Source: JBFMEX01 sp040752215
GTDB lineage: Bacteria > Pseudomonadota > Alphaproteobacteria > Rhizobiales > Hyphomicrobiaceae
DNA length: 64,000 bases
Reading direction: 5' to 3'
Assembly (NCBI GenBank): GCA_040752215.1
Contig: JBFMEX010000033.1
Location: 15,746-79,745, forward strand
Position numbers and translations under genes: made by a program. Numbering within the stretch: the stretch's first letter is position 1; each line of letters opens with the position of its first letter. The notes below the pieces were generated by a model. That model saw only the letters and a program-made list of their open reading frames with translations. It had not been told where the DNA came from and searched no databases. Below, piece after piece: positions 26,764 to 37,945 of this stretch.

Positions 26764-27957
26764 ATGCGTCGCACTATTCTCGTGTTGAATGCCGGCAGCT
26801 CGAGCATCAAGTTCCAACTGTTTGCGATTGCCGAGAGCAATCGCCTGGAGCGGCTGCTCAAGGGGCAATTCGACGGCATCGCCGTGCGGCCACGACTCGT
26901 CGCAAAGGGCAAGAACGGCGAGGATCTGACGGATGAGAGCTGGGATGCGAAGACCGTCGCCGATGTCCCTTCCGCGCTCGACAAGGTGATCACGTTCCTG
27001 GTCGGACAGCTCGGCGGCGAGTTGCCAGTGGCGATCGGCCATCGCGTGGTGCACGGCGGCATCGATTACAGCCACCCGACGCTCGTCACCGACGACGTGC
27101 TGGCGCGGCTGGAGCCGCTGGTTCCGCTCGCCCCCCTGCATCAGCCGAACAACCTCGCGCCGATCCGCGCCATTCGCGGGCGGCGGCCCGATCTGCCTCA
27201 GGTCGCGTGCTTCGACACCGCTTTCCACCGCACGCATCCCGAGGTCGCGGACCGCTTCGCGATCCCCGAGGCCCTCTACGCAGAGGGCTTGCGCCGCTAC
27301 GGGTTCCACGGGCTCTCCTACGAATACATCGCGCACAAGCTGCCCGAGGTCGCGCCGCACCTCGCCTCGGGCAAGGTGCTGGTCGCCCATCTCGGCAGCG
27401 GGGCCTCGATGTGTGCGCTTTCCGGCGGGCGCAGCATCGAGAGCACGATGGGGTTCACCGCCCTCGACGGCCTGCCGATGGGCACGCGCCCGGGCCAGCT
27501 CGACGCCGGCGTCGTTCTCTATCTCTTGCAGCAGAAGGGCATGTCGGCGAAGGCGATCGAGCGCCTGCTCTACAACGAGTGCGGATTGAAGGGGCTCTCC
27601 GGAATCAGCAACGACGTCCGCGTCCTGCTCGAAAGCCAGGATCCGCGTGCCAAGCTCGCGATCGACTTCTTCGTCTATCGCATCGCCGCGCTCGCCGGCG
27701 CGCTAGCCGCGGCGCTCGAGGGCGTCGACGGCCTCGTGTTCACTGCCGGCATCGGCGAGAACGCTCCGGTGATCCGCGACGCGGTCGTCAAGCGGCTCGG
27801 CTGGCTCGGGGCCGAGATCGAGCCGGAGCGCAATGCCAAGGGAGGTCCGCTGATCTCGAGCGATCAGTCCCGGATCGCCTGCTACGTCATCCCGACCGAC
27901 GAGGAGCTGATGATCGCGCGCCACACGCTGAATGTCCTCGGGGGCGCCGCGTCCTAA
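26764..27957 (+). CDS. ackA: Acetate kinase
   Basis: 397 residues, full length for AckA. N-terminal ASKHA phosphate loop [14 protein letters not shown], substrate region GHRVVHGG, the [11 protein letters not shown] loop and [13 protein letters not shown] near the C-terminus are all present. It converts acetyl phosphate and ADP to acetate and ATP, or the reverse. The start at 26764 lies two bases after the phosphate acyltransferase stop; an ATG 63 bases earlier would overlap that gene and lacks homology. Fourth gene of the operon, 18 bases before fabI. Confidence 0.94.
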   Translation: MRRTILVLNAGSSSIKFQLFAIAESNRLERLLKGQFDGIAVRPRLVAKGKNGEDLTDESWDAKTVADVPSALDKVITFLVGQLGGELPVAIGHRVVHGGIDYSHPTLVTDDVLARLEPLVPLAPLHQPNNLAPIRAIRGRRPDLPQVACFDTAFHRTHPEVADRFAIPEALYAEGLRRYGFHGLSYEYIAHKLPEVAPHLASGKVLVAHLGSGASMCALSGGRSIESTMGFTALDGLPMGTRPGQLDAGVVLYLLQQKGMSAKAIERLLYNECGLKGLSGISNDVRVLLESQDPRAKLAIDFFVYRIAALAGALAAALEGVDGLVFTAGIGENAPVIRDAVVKRLGWLGAEIEPERNAKGGPLISSDQSRIACYVIPTDEELMIARHTLNVLGGAAS

Positions 27958-27975
27958 TCCGTATCAGGAGCCAAC

Positions 27976-28758
27976 ATGCGAGATCCATCGACGTTCAAGC
28001 TGCTCAAGGGCAAGAAGGCCCTCGTCACCGGCATCGCCAACGACCAATCGATCGCGTGGGGTTGCGCCAAGGCGTTCAGTGCGCTCGGCGCCGACCTCGC
28101 CATCACCTACCGCAGCGAGAAGACAAAGAAGTACGTTGATCCGCTGGTGAAGGATGTTCCGGCCTCGATCTACATGCAGCTCGACGTCGAGCATCCAGGC
28201 GCGATGGAGCAGGTGTTCGAGGCGATCGACAAGAAGTGGGGCAAGCTCGATATTGTCCTGCACTCGATCGCCTTCGCGCCGAAGGCGGACCTGCAGGGAC
28301 GGGTCGTCGACTGCTCGAAGGACGGCTTTCTGATGGCGATGGAGCTGTCGTGCTGGTCGTTCATCCGCATGGCCAAGCTGGCCGAGCCGCTGATGAAGGA
28401 CGGCGGCACGCTGTTCACGATGAGCTACTACGGCTCGCAGATGGTGGTCGAGAACTACAACATGATGGGCCCGGTGAAGGCCGCGCTCGAATCCGCCACC
28501 CGCTACATGGCCGCCGAGCTCGGCCCCAAGGGGATCCGCGTGCACGCGATCTCGCCGGGGCCGCTCAAGACGCGCGCCGCCTCCGGCATCAGCGAGTTCG
28601 ACAAGCTGCTGCAGAAGGCGCAGTCCAAGGCACCCTCGCGCAGTCTGGTCTCGATCGACGACGTCGGCATCGCGGTCGCGTTCCTGGCCACGGATGCGGC
28701 CAAGCTGATCACCGGCGAGACGCTCTACATCGACGGCGGATACCACATCATCGATTGA
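27976..28758 (+). CDS. fabI: Enoyl-[acyl-carrier-protein] reductase (NADH)
   Basis: 260-residue short-chain dehydrogenase of the FabI type. It has the atypical nucleotide-binding start LVTGIANDQSIAWGCAKA, the SIAFAPK segment, and the catalytic pattern Tyr-x6-Tyr-x6-Lys-like YYGSQMVVENYNMMGPVKAA. The C-terminus has TGETLYIDGGYHI. Being tied to acetate kinase and a PHA-synthase-like gene rather than to fatty-acid genes suggests a second, condition-specific FabI; a housekeeping copy would be expected elsewhere. It might supply or remove enoyl intermediates at low oxygen, or act as a redox sink; that is inference. Confidence 0.92.
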   Translation: MRDPSTFKLLKGKKALVTGIANDQSIAWGCAKAFSALGADLAITYRSEKTKKYVDPLVKDVPASIYMQLDVEHPGAMEQVFEAIDKKWGKLDIVLHSIAFAPKADLQGRVVDCSKDGFLMAMELSCWSFIRMAKLAEPLMKDGGTLFTMSYYGSQMVVENYNMMGPVKAALESATRYMAAELGPKGIRVHAISPGPLKTRAASGISEFDKLLQKAQSKAPSRSLVSIDDVGIAVAFLATDAAKLITGETLYIDGGYHIID

Positions 28759-28861
28759 GGTCCTGGGCCCCGACGCCCTTGAACCATCACAGGCGGGAGG
28801 AACCGAGCGCCCGGTCTTCACACGCGAGGCGCACCCCCGCTGCGCTCGCAGGGAGAAGTCA

Positions 28862-29707
28862 ATGGCAAAGAAGAGCGAAAAGGACGACACCGATGCGGCG
28901 AGGCAGAAGGCTGCCGCCCCCGAAAGGAATGGCGATAGGAAGCTGAAGAACAAGCAATACGAGGCGGAGCTGCGCCGCCTGCACGTCGAGCTCGTCAAGC
29001 TGCAGGAGTGGGTCAAGCACGAGAAGCGGAAAGTCTGCATTCTGTTCGAGGGCCGCGACGGGGCCGGCAAGGGCGGCGTCATCAAAGCGATCACCGAGCG
29101 GGTCAGCCCGCGCGTGTTCCGTGTCATCGCGCTCCCCGCGCCGACCGAGCGCGAGAAGTCGCAGATATACATCCAGAGGTACCTGCCACACATGCCCGCG
29201 GGCGGCGAGATCGTGATCTTCGACCGCAGCTGGTACAATCGCGCCGGTGTCGAGCGGGTGATGGGCTTCTGCACCGAGGATCAGGCAGAGCGGTTCCTGC
29301 ATGCGGCTCCATTCGCAGAGCGACTGATGGCCGAGTCCGGCGTCCTCCTGCTCAAGTATTGGCTTGAGGTGAGCCCGGACGAGCAGACGCGACGCCTCGA
29401 GGGCCGCATCAACGACGGCCGCAAGATCTGGAAGCTCAGCCAGATGGACTTGGATTCCTACACCCGCTGGGACGACTACACCAAGGCGCGCGACGAAATG
29501 TTCAAGGCGACCGATACCGCCTGGGCGCCCTGGTACGTCGCGCGCTCCGACGACAAGAAGCGGGCGCGCCTCAACATCATCGAGCACATTCTCAGCAAGA
29601 TCCCCTACGAGGACGTGCCCCACAAAAAGGTGAAGCTGCCGAAGCGGCATGTCTCCAAGGGCAAGCAGGCCGACCTCTCCAACAGGCTCATACCCGAGAA
29701 GCACTAA
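28862..29707 (+). CDS. ppk2: Polyphosphate kinase 2
   Basis: 281-residue P-loop kinase. Walker A is FEGRDGAGKGGVIKAI, the lid/Walker B region is FDRSWYNRAGVERVMGF, and the N-terminal ELRRLHVELVKLQEWV helix is typical of class I PPK2. The enzyme transfers phosphate between polyphosphate and nucleoside diphosphates. About 100 bases after fabI in the same direction, so it may belong to the same transcript or start its own. Its presence links polyphosphate to the acetyl phosphate/PHA-like genes upstream. Confidence 0.93.
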   Translation: MAKKSEKDDTDAARQKAAAPERNGDRKLKNKQYEAELRRLHVELVKLQEWVKHEKRKVCILFEGRDGAGKGGVIKAITERVSPRVFRVIALPAPTEREKSQIYIQRYLPHMPAGGEIVIFDRSWYNRAGVERVMGFCTEDQAERFLHAAPFAERLMAESGVLLLKYWLEVSPDEQTRRLEGRINDGRKIWKLSQMDLDSYTRWDDYTKARDEMFKATDTAWAPWYVARSDDKKRARLNIIEHILSKIPYEDVPHKKVKLPKRHVSKGKQADLSNRLIPEKH

Positions 29708-29743
29708 CGTACGTCGAGCCGAGCCGGATCCAAGGGGGTGGGC

Positions 29744-31030
29744 ATGACTTGGAACCAGCGCTACGCGATCAGGAGCTACATACGCTCGTCACTGTGGGTG
29801 GTGCCATTCTTCGCGCTCGTTCTCGAGCAAGCGATGACACACGTCCTGCTGAGGATCGAAGCCTGGATGAGCTGGGTGCCCGACTGGCCGTTCAGCACGC
29901 CGGCCACGCTGGTCACGATCCAGTCGATCGTCACGCTCGTGTTGTCGTTCCTGGTGTTCACGTTCGGCTCGATGCTTGTCGCCATACAGGTGGCGAGCGG
30001 GCAACTCACCCCGCGCATCATCGCCACGACGCTGTTGCGCGACAACGTGATCCGTCTCGCGGTCGGCTTATTCGTCTTCACGCTGCTGCTCGCGATCGGC
30101 ACTGTCGCGCGGCTCGATGCGGGCCTGCCCGATGCGCACCTCTGGGCAACTGCGCTCCTTGGCTTCGCCTCGATCATCGCCTTCCTCTATCTCATCGACT
30201 ACGCGGCGCGACTGCTGCGTCCGGTCAGCATCGTCTGGCGGATCGGCGAGCACGGGATCGCCGTCATCAAGGCCGTGTATCCGAAGCCGATCGACGAGGT
30301 GGATGCCGTCCAACGGCGTCGGTTCGAGCCAGGCCCGCCGGACCGGGTCATCACCCATGCGGGGACGTCGGCGATCGTTCTCGGCGTCAACATCGACGCC
30401 GTTGTCGTCGAGGCCACGCGGGCCGATGCCGTCGTCGAGTTCGTCCCGCGGGTCGGAGATTTTGTCGCGGTCGGAGACCCGCTCTTCAGGCTTTACGACG
30501 GCGCGATGCTGGACGAGCACAGGTTGAATGGACTTGTCGCGTTCGGTCCAGAGCGGACGATCGAGCAGGATTCGACATTCGCCTTCCGCGTGATCGTCGA
30601 CATCGCGCTCAGGGCCCTCTCCAAGGCGATCAACGATCCGACCACCGCCGTGCTGGCGATCGACCAGTTGCAGCGCCTGCTGCGGCTCGTGGGGCTGCGT
30701 CATCTCCACGACGATCAGGTGAGGGACGCGTCCGGGCGCGTGCGCTTGATCTTCCCGACACCCAACTGGGAGGACTTCGTCCAGCTGACGTTCAGCGAGA
30801 TCCGTCTGCATGGCGCCGGCGAGCTTCAGATTGCGCGCCGTCTCAAGGCAATGATCGACAATCTGATCGATGTTCTCCCGGAGCGCCGCCGGCCTGCGCT
30901 TGCAGAGGAGCTGGCCCTGCTCGACCACGCCATCGAGCGGCTCTACCCGCTTCCGGAGGATCGAGCACTTGCGCGGACGCCGGATACCCAGGGTCTCGGC
31001 GGCGCCTCGCCGACGCCCCACACCAGCTGA
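29744..31030 (+). CDS. DUF2254 membrane protein
   Basis: 428 residues with about four transmembrane segments in the first 165 residues, then a soluble domain of roughly 260 residues (VDAVQRRRFEPGPPD onward, with RALSKAINDPTTAV), as in DUF2254. ATG 29744 is preferred over GTG 29738 because AAGGGGG lies at the right distance. Function unknown; it follows ppk2 by 36 bases and could be co-transcribed. The ending is proline- and threonine-rich. Confidence 0.85.
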   Translation: MTWNQRYAIRSYIRSSLWVVPFFALVLEQAMTHVLLRIEAWMSWVPDWPFSTPATLVTIQSIVTLVLSFLVFTFGSMLVAIQVASGQLTPRIIATTLLRDNVIRLAVGLFVFTLLLAIGTVARLDAGLPDAHLWATALLGFASIIAFLYLIDYAARLLRPVSIVWRIGEHGIAVIKAVYPKPIDEVDAVQRRRFEPGPPDRVITHAGTSAIVLGVNIDAVVVEATRADAVVEFVPRVGDFVAVGDPLFRLYDGAMLDEHRLNGLVAFGPERTIEQDSTFAFRVIVDIALRALSKAINDPTTAVLAIDQLQRLLRLVGLRHLHDDQVRDASGRVRLIFPTPNWEDFVQLTFSEIRLHGAGELQIARRLKAMIDNLIDVLPERRRPALAEELALLDHAIERLYPLPEDRALARTPDTQGLGGASPTPHTS

Positions 31031-31050
31031 CGTGGACGCCCCGTCCGCGC

Positions 31051-31866
31051 TCAGTCGAGATCGGCGGGATAGACCTTCTTGACGCCGGGCGGCGGGGTGA
31101 ACGTGAACAGCGCGTCGGGCAGATTCGGGGCGATGATCCACGAGAGCTCGTTGGTCTGGACCGGATCGGCGGGATCATCGAGACGCCGGCTTACGAGCTT
31201 GCACGGCAGCGGCGTCGCCGAGTCCTCCACCCACACGTCCCACACGTCGTCCATGCGCTCGACGAGCAGGTGGCGGCACTCGCGGCCGCCGATGCTGTCC
31301 GCCCCCCGTGCCGTCACTCTGACAGTCTCGCCGAGCGTCAGCAGGTAGTCGACCGTCCACAGGAAGTCGAGCACGCGAGCGTGCAGCGACAGCATGCCCG
31401 CGCCCTTGTACATCGTCCCGACCAGCGACTCGGCTGCGAGCACCTCGGCATAGCGGCCCTGCGCAGGCCGGTTGATGTAGAGCATCCTTCCGTCCGACAC
31501 GAACACCGTCCGCATCTTCCCGACCGTCAGCTCGATCCGCAGCAGGTTGGGCTGGCGGGTCTGAAAATGGACGCTACCCTCTTTGCCCAAGCCGTGGATG
31601 TCGGTGGTCAGCGAGAACGTTGTGCGAAAATCTGTATCGGTGCTAGAGCGAATGTAAGTGTGCATGCGCTTCAGCAGCGCGATGGCTTCGGCATTGGCCT
31701 GCGACGTCCTCGCGGATGTTTGCTCCGGCGCCGGCGGAGCCTGCGCTTCTGCTCCAACACTCCACCACACGGCGATCGCGGTCGCGGCCAGGACTGCCCC
31801 GACCCGACGGCCTCGCCAGGATGCCGACGCTGGCACTACAGCCTTGCCGCGATAGGACGCCGCCAT
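31051..31866 (-). CDS. Exported DUF2092 (LolA-like) protein
   Basis: 271 residues. A basic N-terminus and hydrophobic segment (VGAVLAATAIAVWWSVGAEA) act as a signal peptide. The mature part matches DUF2092, predicted to fold like the LolA/LolB half-barrel: ALLKRMHTYIRSSTDTDF, then FQTRQPNLLRIELT and LFTFTPPPGVKKV at the end. Probably a periplasmic carrier of a hydrophobic ligand. AGGAGG precedes the ATG by about 12 bases, a little far. Convergent with the DUF2254 gene (20-base gap) and divergent from the GNAT gene. Confidence 0.82.
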   Translation of the reverse strand: MAASYRGKAVVPASASWRGRRVGAVLAATAIAVWWSVGAEAQAPPAPEQTSARTSQANAEAIALLKRMHTYIRSSTDTDFRTTFSLTTDIHGLGKEGSVHFQTRQPNLLRIELTVGKMRTVFVSDGRMLYINRPAQGRYAEVLAAESLVGTMYKGAGMLSLHARVLDFLWTVDYLLTLGETVRVTARGADSIGGRECRHLLVERMDDVWDVWVEDSATPLPCKLVSRRLDDPADPVQTNELSWIIAPNLPDALFTFTPPPGVKKVYPADLD

Positions 31867-32104
31867 GATCTAACAACCTCCTGCTCCCAATCCGTACTCC
31901 CAGATTAGCGGGAGCGCCGTCCATGAGCCATCGACTGCCGCCCACAGGCGACCGAATGCCGCCGCCGCGAGTAAACGGCGTCCGACCGATCGGGTGGCGG
32001 ACCGCACTGGGATCATGCCCATACAGACGGTATCGGCGCACGCCCCGAGGAGTGGACGTGTTGACATGTGGCGCACATCGGTGATCTTGCGATAGCGAAG
32101 GCGA

Positions 32105-32656
32105 ATGTCACCGTGTGCGGCCGTGCTCCAGAACTACGAGAGGACCCTGACGCTCAAGAACGGACTGCAAGTCACGTTGCGGGCCGTCCGCAGCGACGAC
32201 AAGCAGCGCCTGCGTGATGCCTTCGGCAAGCTCGAGCTGTCGACCATCTACACACGCTTCTTCGGCTACAAGAAGCAGCTGACCGACGCCGAGCTGACGC
32301 AGGCGACCGAGATCGATTTCCACACCACGGTGGCACTGCTGGTCACGACCGGAATCGGGAGCTCGGAGACGGTCATCGGAGCCGGACGCTATGTCGCTGC
32401 TCCCGGCCAGATGCCGGACAGCGCCGAGATCGCGTTCACGGTCGAGGAGGACTTTCACGGCCTCGGCATCGCGTCGCTGATTTTGAGCAGCCTCGCCGAG
32501 ATTGCGCGCGAGAACGGGCTGAAGCGCTTCGAGGCGGAGGTTCTGCCGAGCAATGCCGCCATGCTTGCCGTGTTCCGCAAGAGTGGTCTCGCCATGCGTC
32601 AGGAACTCGGCGGGGGGACAGTCCACGTTACCTTGGAGCTTGCGCCGAGCCGATAG
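32105..32656 (+). CDS. GNAT-family acetyltransferase
   Basis: 183 residues with one GNAT domain. The acetyl-CoA loop is in the segment EEDFHGLGIASLILSSLAEIA, and a typical final motif reads LPSNAAMLAVFRKSGLAM. The N-terminal part (TLRAVRSDDKQRLRDAFGKL, then TRFFGYKKQLTDAEL) resembles the acetyltransferase domain of Pat-type protein lysine acetyltransferases. Given the nearby acetate kinase and phosphate acyltransferase, a protein acetyltransferase is attractive, but the target is unknown. Alone on its strand with 238 bases of divergent promoter region upstream. Confidence 0.82.
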   Translation: MSPCAAVLQNYERTLTLKNGLQVTLRAVRSDDKQRLRDAFGKLELSTIYTRFFGYKKQLTDAELTQATEIDFHTTVALLVTTGIGSSETVIGAGRYVAAPGQMPDSAEIAFTVEEDFHGLGIASLILSSLAEIARENGLKRFEAEVLPSNAAMLAVFRKSGLAMRQELGGGTVHVTLELAPSR

Positions 32657-32998
32657 CCGGACTGAGATCGCGGCGCATTGGCTCTTCTGCGTAGCTCGAC
32701 AGCACCTCGTCCTCGGGCTCTTGCGGCTTCCGGATGGAGCTTTGAGCTTGCTCCCTGTACTCTCTCGCGTTCCGACTGCCCGCTACGATCCTGGAATCTG
32801 GTTCGACGCTGACGGCATGCTCAGTCAGAATGGATCGCCAACTTCGAGCAAAGTGCTTCAGTCTCGAAACCGGTTGCCGGGCCGGCCGGCGAGGCCGATC
32901 ATCCGTCTGCGGCTGTTGATGCGACGCAAGGCGCGGGGAGCGCTCGTGTGCCGCAGTCGGTTGCGGACGACGTCGAGACCAGCGACGAGGAGAAAGCC
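32657..32998. other. 342-base intergenic region
   Basis: No credible gene, terminator or palindrome of note. It holds the 3' end of the GNAT transcript and presumably the promoter of the DUF2267 gene, whose Shine-Dalgarno GAGGAG lies at its right edge. Confidence 0.5.
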
Positions 32999-33463
32999 AT
33001 GACGCTTCCCGCGACTATCCGCCATGCCGAGCAACAGGTTCAGGAGTGGCTCAAGGAGCTGCGCGACAACGGCGACCTCGCCGATCTCGACGAGGCGCTG
33101 GCGGTCCTGCGCGTGGTGCTGCATCAGCTCCGCGACCGGTTGTCGGTCGAGGAGGCGGTCGATCTCGCCCAGCAGCTGCCGATCATCGTGCGTGGGCTCT
33201 ACTTCGAGGGCTGGCAGCCGAGCCGGGTTCCCTCCAAGGTGCACTCGCGCCGGCAGCTTGCCGACGAGACGACGATCGCACTGCTGCCTCGCACGGTGCC
33301 CGCCGAGCGGGCGATCCGCGACGTGCTGGCGCTGCTCGCCCACCACTGCGATCCGGGCGAGATCGCCGATGTCATCGCCCAGTTGCCGCAGGAGCTCAAG
33401 GAGCTGTGGCCGGAGGGCGCCCAGACCTATCGCGAGCGCATGCGGGCGGCGAAGGGCGAGTAG
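32999..33463 (+). CDS. DUF2267 protein
   Basis: 154 residues, all-helical, acidic, soluble. Two similar helical halves are visible, each with the LxxxLxxLLAxxLPxEL-type pattern: RLSVEEAVDLAQQLPIIVRG, then DPGEIADVIAQLPQELKELW. The segment LYFEGWQPSRVPSK is a hallmark of DUF2267. GAGGAG lies 7 bases before ATG 32999. Function unknown; members often appear with stress and low-oxygen genes. Convergent with ada (11-base gap). Confidence 0.85.
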   Translation: MTLPATIRHAEQQVQEWLKELRDNGDLADLDEALAVLRVVLHQLRDRLSVEEAVDLAQQLPIIVRGLYFEGWQPSRVPSKVHSRRQLADETTIALLPRTVPAERAIRDVLALLAHHCDPGEIADVIAQLPQELKELWPEGAQTYRERMRAAKGE

Positions 33464-33474
33464 TGGCGTGGGCC

Positions 33475-34596
33475 TCATCGCCTCGTCTTGGCGCGGGTCT
33501 CGCGATCGAGCAGGCTACGCTTGCGGGCGATGCCCCACCGATAGCCGGAGAGCTTTCCGTCGGACTTGACGACCCGGTGACAGGGGATGATCACGGCGAG
33601 CGGATTGGCGGCACACGCGCCGGCGACCGCGCGCGCCGCTTTCGGCCGACCAAGGCGCTGCGCGATCGCGGCATAGGTCGTGGTGGTGCCGGCAGGGATC
33701 TCGGTGAGCGCCTGCCAGACGCGATGCTGAAAGGCAGTGCCGCGGATGTCGAGCGGCAGCTCGGGCGGTGCGGCGGGGCGCTCTACGAAGGCGATCACGC
33801 CGGCTGCGATCTCTTCGAACGCTCGGTCGCCGCCGATCAGGCGGGCATTGGGGAAACGGTCCTGGAGGTCACGGAGCAGCGCGTCGGGGTCGTCGCCGAG
33901 CAGCACGGCGGCAACGCCTTTCTCGCTCGCGGCGACGAGGACCTGGCCGAGCGAACAGGGGCCGACGGCGAAGCGGAGCGAGGTCATGGCGCCACCTTTG
34001 CGAAACGCGGTCGGCGTCATGCCGAGCGCCCTGTCGGCGCCGGCATAGAACCGACCGCTGGATCCGAAGCCGGCGGCGTGAATCGCCTCGGTCACGGTCG
34101 GCGTGTCTCTCAGCCTTTCGCGGACGCGGCGGCAGCGGCCGGCGACGGCATAGCCTTTCGGCGTCATCCCGACGGCCGCCTTGAACAGGCGATGGAAGTG
34201 ACCGGGGCTGAGACCGGCGGCGCGCGCCAGTGCCGCGAGCGTCGGCGGCTCGTCGGCGGTCTCGATCGCGCGGCAGGCTGCGGCGACGAGGGCGGTCTGG
34301 CGCGCGTGCGTTGGCGAATCGGGACGACAGCGCTTGCAGGGGCGGAACCCGGCGCCGCTCGCCTCGGCGGGGCTGGCGAAGAAGCGCACGTTCTCGCGTC
34401 GCGGTCGGCGCGAGCCGCACGACGGCCGGCAATAGATTCCGGTGGTCGTGACGGCATAGTAGAAGCAGCCGTCGGCAGACCTGTCGCGCGCTGCGACGGC
34501 CGACCAGCAGCGGTCGTCGTTCAGTCCGCGCTGCGGGCGCGCTGCGGCCAACCGGGAGCCGGGGCTCGATCGATCTGTTGCTCGCTTGCTCGGCAT
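33475..34596 (-). CDS. ada: Ada: methylphosphotriester/O6-methylguanine-DNA methyltransferase and activator
   Basis: 373 residues with the full Ada layout. N-terminal zinc methyl-acceptor domain: VTTTGIYCRPSCGSR and FRPCKRCRPD supply the four Cys. AraC-type helix-turn-helix: LAALARAAGLSPGHFHRLFK. Ribonuclease-like and C-terminal methyltransferase domains follow, with the acceptor Cys in PCHRVV. It repairs alkylated DNA and, when methylated, activates its own regulon. Monocistronic; no alkB or alkA alongside. The first 20-30 residues are variable and the exact start is less sure. Confidence 0.93.
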   Translation of the reverse strand: MPSKRATDRSSPGSRLAAARPQRGLNDDRCWSAVAARDRSADGCFYYAVTTTGIYCRPSCGSRRPRRENVRFFASPAEASGAGFRPCKRCRPDSPTHARQTALVAAACRAIETADEPPTLAALARAAGLSPGHFHRLFKAAVGMTPKGYAVAGRCRRVRERLRDTPTVTEAIHAAGFGSSGRFYAGADRALGMTPTAFRKGGAMTSLRFAVGPCSLGQVLVAASEKGVAAVLLGDDPDALLRDLQDRFPNARLIGGDRAFEEIAAGVIAFVERPAAPPELPLDIRGTAFQHRVWQALTEIPAGTTTTYAAIAQRLGRPKAARAVAGACAANPLAVIIPCHRVVKSDGKLSGYRWGIARKRSLLDRETRAKTRR

Positions 34597-34766
34597 GGGG
34601 CGACACTACGCGCTTCGGCAGCCCGGCGCACTCCGCTCCTTGCGGTTGAATTCGGCTGTTGGTGGGCGTGGCGCGCTGCGTTCCGGGAGCCGGTCGCCAA
34701 GCGCGGCCACCGGCAGGGCCGCAAGAGGGAGTTGTCCCGCGAGCATCGACCCTATGCAACGCGAAT

Positions 34767-35774
<1,008 letters not shown>

Positions 35775-35897
35775 GCCCGTCCCTCCGCATCGTGCGCGGC
35801 ACGTGTTTGCCGGCACAGGTTCGCCGCCCTTGTGGCAGCAATCGGCGACGGCCTCAAGCAGGCACGCGGGCGCGGACCCGGCAGGCGCGGCCATTGC

Positions 35898-36442
<545 letters not shown>

Positions 36443-36446
<4 letters not shown>

Positions 36447-37705
36447 TCGGCGGCATCCTTGCGTTTGGCAAGGTGCGCGCCGGCGCGCCGGATGAGGCGG
36501 GCTGCAACCTCGTCCTTGCTCATCTCCGGCCAGCTCTCGGCACCGTCGGCGGTGACGAGATGCACGCAATTGCGGTCGCCGCCCATGATGCCGGTCTCGG
36601 GCGAGACGTCGTTGGCGACGATCCAGTCGGCGCCCTTGGCCTTGCGCTTGGCGGCGGCGTAGGCGACGACGCTCTCGGTCTCGGCGGCGAAGCCGATCAC
36701 CAGCGTCGGGCGCGACTTGCCCTTGGCGATGGTCTTGAGGATGTCGGGGTTCTCGGCCAGCTCCAGCGCAGGCGGCTTGGCGCCGGTCTTCTTGATCTTC
36801 TCGAGGCTCGCGTGCTCGACGCGCCAGTCGGCGACGGCGGCGGTGAAGATGGCGATGTCGGCCGGCAGGGCGGCACGCACGGCCTCCAGCATCTCGGCGG
36901 CGGTCGCCACGTGCACGACATCGACGCCGGACGGATCGGGAATCGTGACCGGGCCGGAGACAAGCGTCACGCGCGCGCCAGCGTGCCGGGCGGCAGCGGC
37001 GATGGCGTGGCCCTGCTTGCCGGACGAGCGGTTGGCGATGTAGCGCACCGGGTCGATCGGCTCATGGGTCGGTCCACTGGTCACCAGAACGTGCCGGCCT
37101 GCGAGCGGTTCCTCCCGCCCGGCGCCCGGCGCGGCGAGCAGCGCCTCGATACGCTCGACCAGCTCGGGCACCTCGACCAGGCGTCCCGGTCCAGCCTCGC
37201 CGCGCTCGGCCATCTCGCCGACCGCTGGGCCGACGAGATGGATGCCATCGGCCATGAGCTGGCGGACGTTGCGCTGGGTTGCCGGGTGCAGCCACATCCG
37301 CGGGTTCATGGCCGGCGCGGCAAGGACCGGCTTGTCGGTCGCCAGCAGCAGGGTGCTGGCGAGGTCGCTGGCATGGCCGCCCGCCATCTTGGCGAGAAGA
37401 TCGGCGGTGGCAGGGGCGACGACGATCAGGTCGCAATCGCGCGCGAGCCGGATGTGGCCAATCTCGCGCTCGTCGTCGAGGTCGAAGAGATCGGTGAAGA
37501 CACGGTCGTTGGTGAGCGCGCCGACCGCCAGCGGGGTGATGAACTCGGTGGCCGCCTTGGTCATCACAACGCGCACACCGTGCCCGCGCTCGCCGAGGCG
37601 CCGGATCAGATCGAGGCACTTGTAGGCGGCGATGCCGCCGCCGATGACGAGCAGGATATGCTTGGCGGTCACAGGTCTGGTCCGGGCCGGTGGGCCTGTT
37701 TGCAT
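36443..37705 (-). CDS. coaBC: Phosphopantothenoylcysteine decarboxylase / phosphopantothenate-cysteine ligase
   Basis: 420 residues, bifunctional CoA biosynthesis enzyme. N-terminal flavin decarboxylase: [20 protein letters not shown], with the active-site segments [19 protein letters not shown] and [16 protein letters not shown]-terminal synthetase: [15 protein letters not shown] and [12 protein letters not shown], then a [11 protein letters not shown] segment. An alternative GTG at 37672 would remove 11 variable residues. The promoter side is occupied by a pair of palindromic repeats starting 15 bases upstream. Confidence 0.94.
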
Positions 37706-37720
37706 TGCGCGCGCATTCCC

Positions 37721-37828
37721 CCCTCTCCCCGCAAGCGGGGAGAGGGTCGGGGTGCGGGGCGGCTACGAGTGCCGGCACAAGCGGCCGCTCTTCACCCTAA
37801 CCCTCTCCCCGTAAGGACGGGGAGTGGG
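37721..37828. repeat. Pair of REP-like palindromes upstream of coaBC
   Basis: Two similar hairpins in direct repetition. The first has a perfect 12-base stem, CCCTCTCCCCGC at 37721-37732 with GCGGGGAGAGGG at 37735-37746 and a 2-base loop. The second, CCCTCTCCCCGT at 37801-37812 with ACGGGGAGTGGG at 37817-37828, has one mismatch. Extragenic CCCTCTCCCC palindromes of this kind are widespread in proteobacteria, notably rhizobia. The pair lies between the divergent coaBC and TPR genes. Confidence 0.7.
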
Positions 37829-37945
37829 AATTGCTACCATACCCGGCGTAGGGAAGCGTTAATCGGCGTCGGCCGGTCGGCGCCGCATTTACGGCTTCGT
37901 GGGCGGCTATGCGAAGGCTTGCGAAACCGTAATCGGGGGCTGCCC

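Noticed and set aside
29749..31908. Open frame of about 700 codons overlapping DUF2254 and DUF2092 genes
   Set aside because: Low-complexity Arg-rich product, no ribosome site, conflicts with two supported genes on both strands.
32061..32089. TTGACA as a sigma-70 -35 box before the GNAT gene
   Set aside because: The -35 is perfect but the sequence at 17 bases spacing (ATCTTG) is a poor -10; not enough to annotate a promoter.
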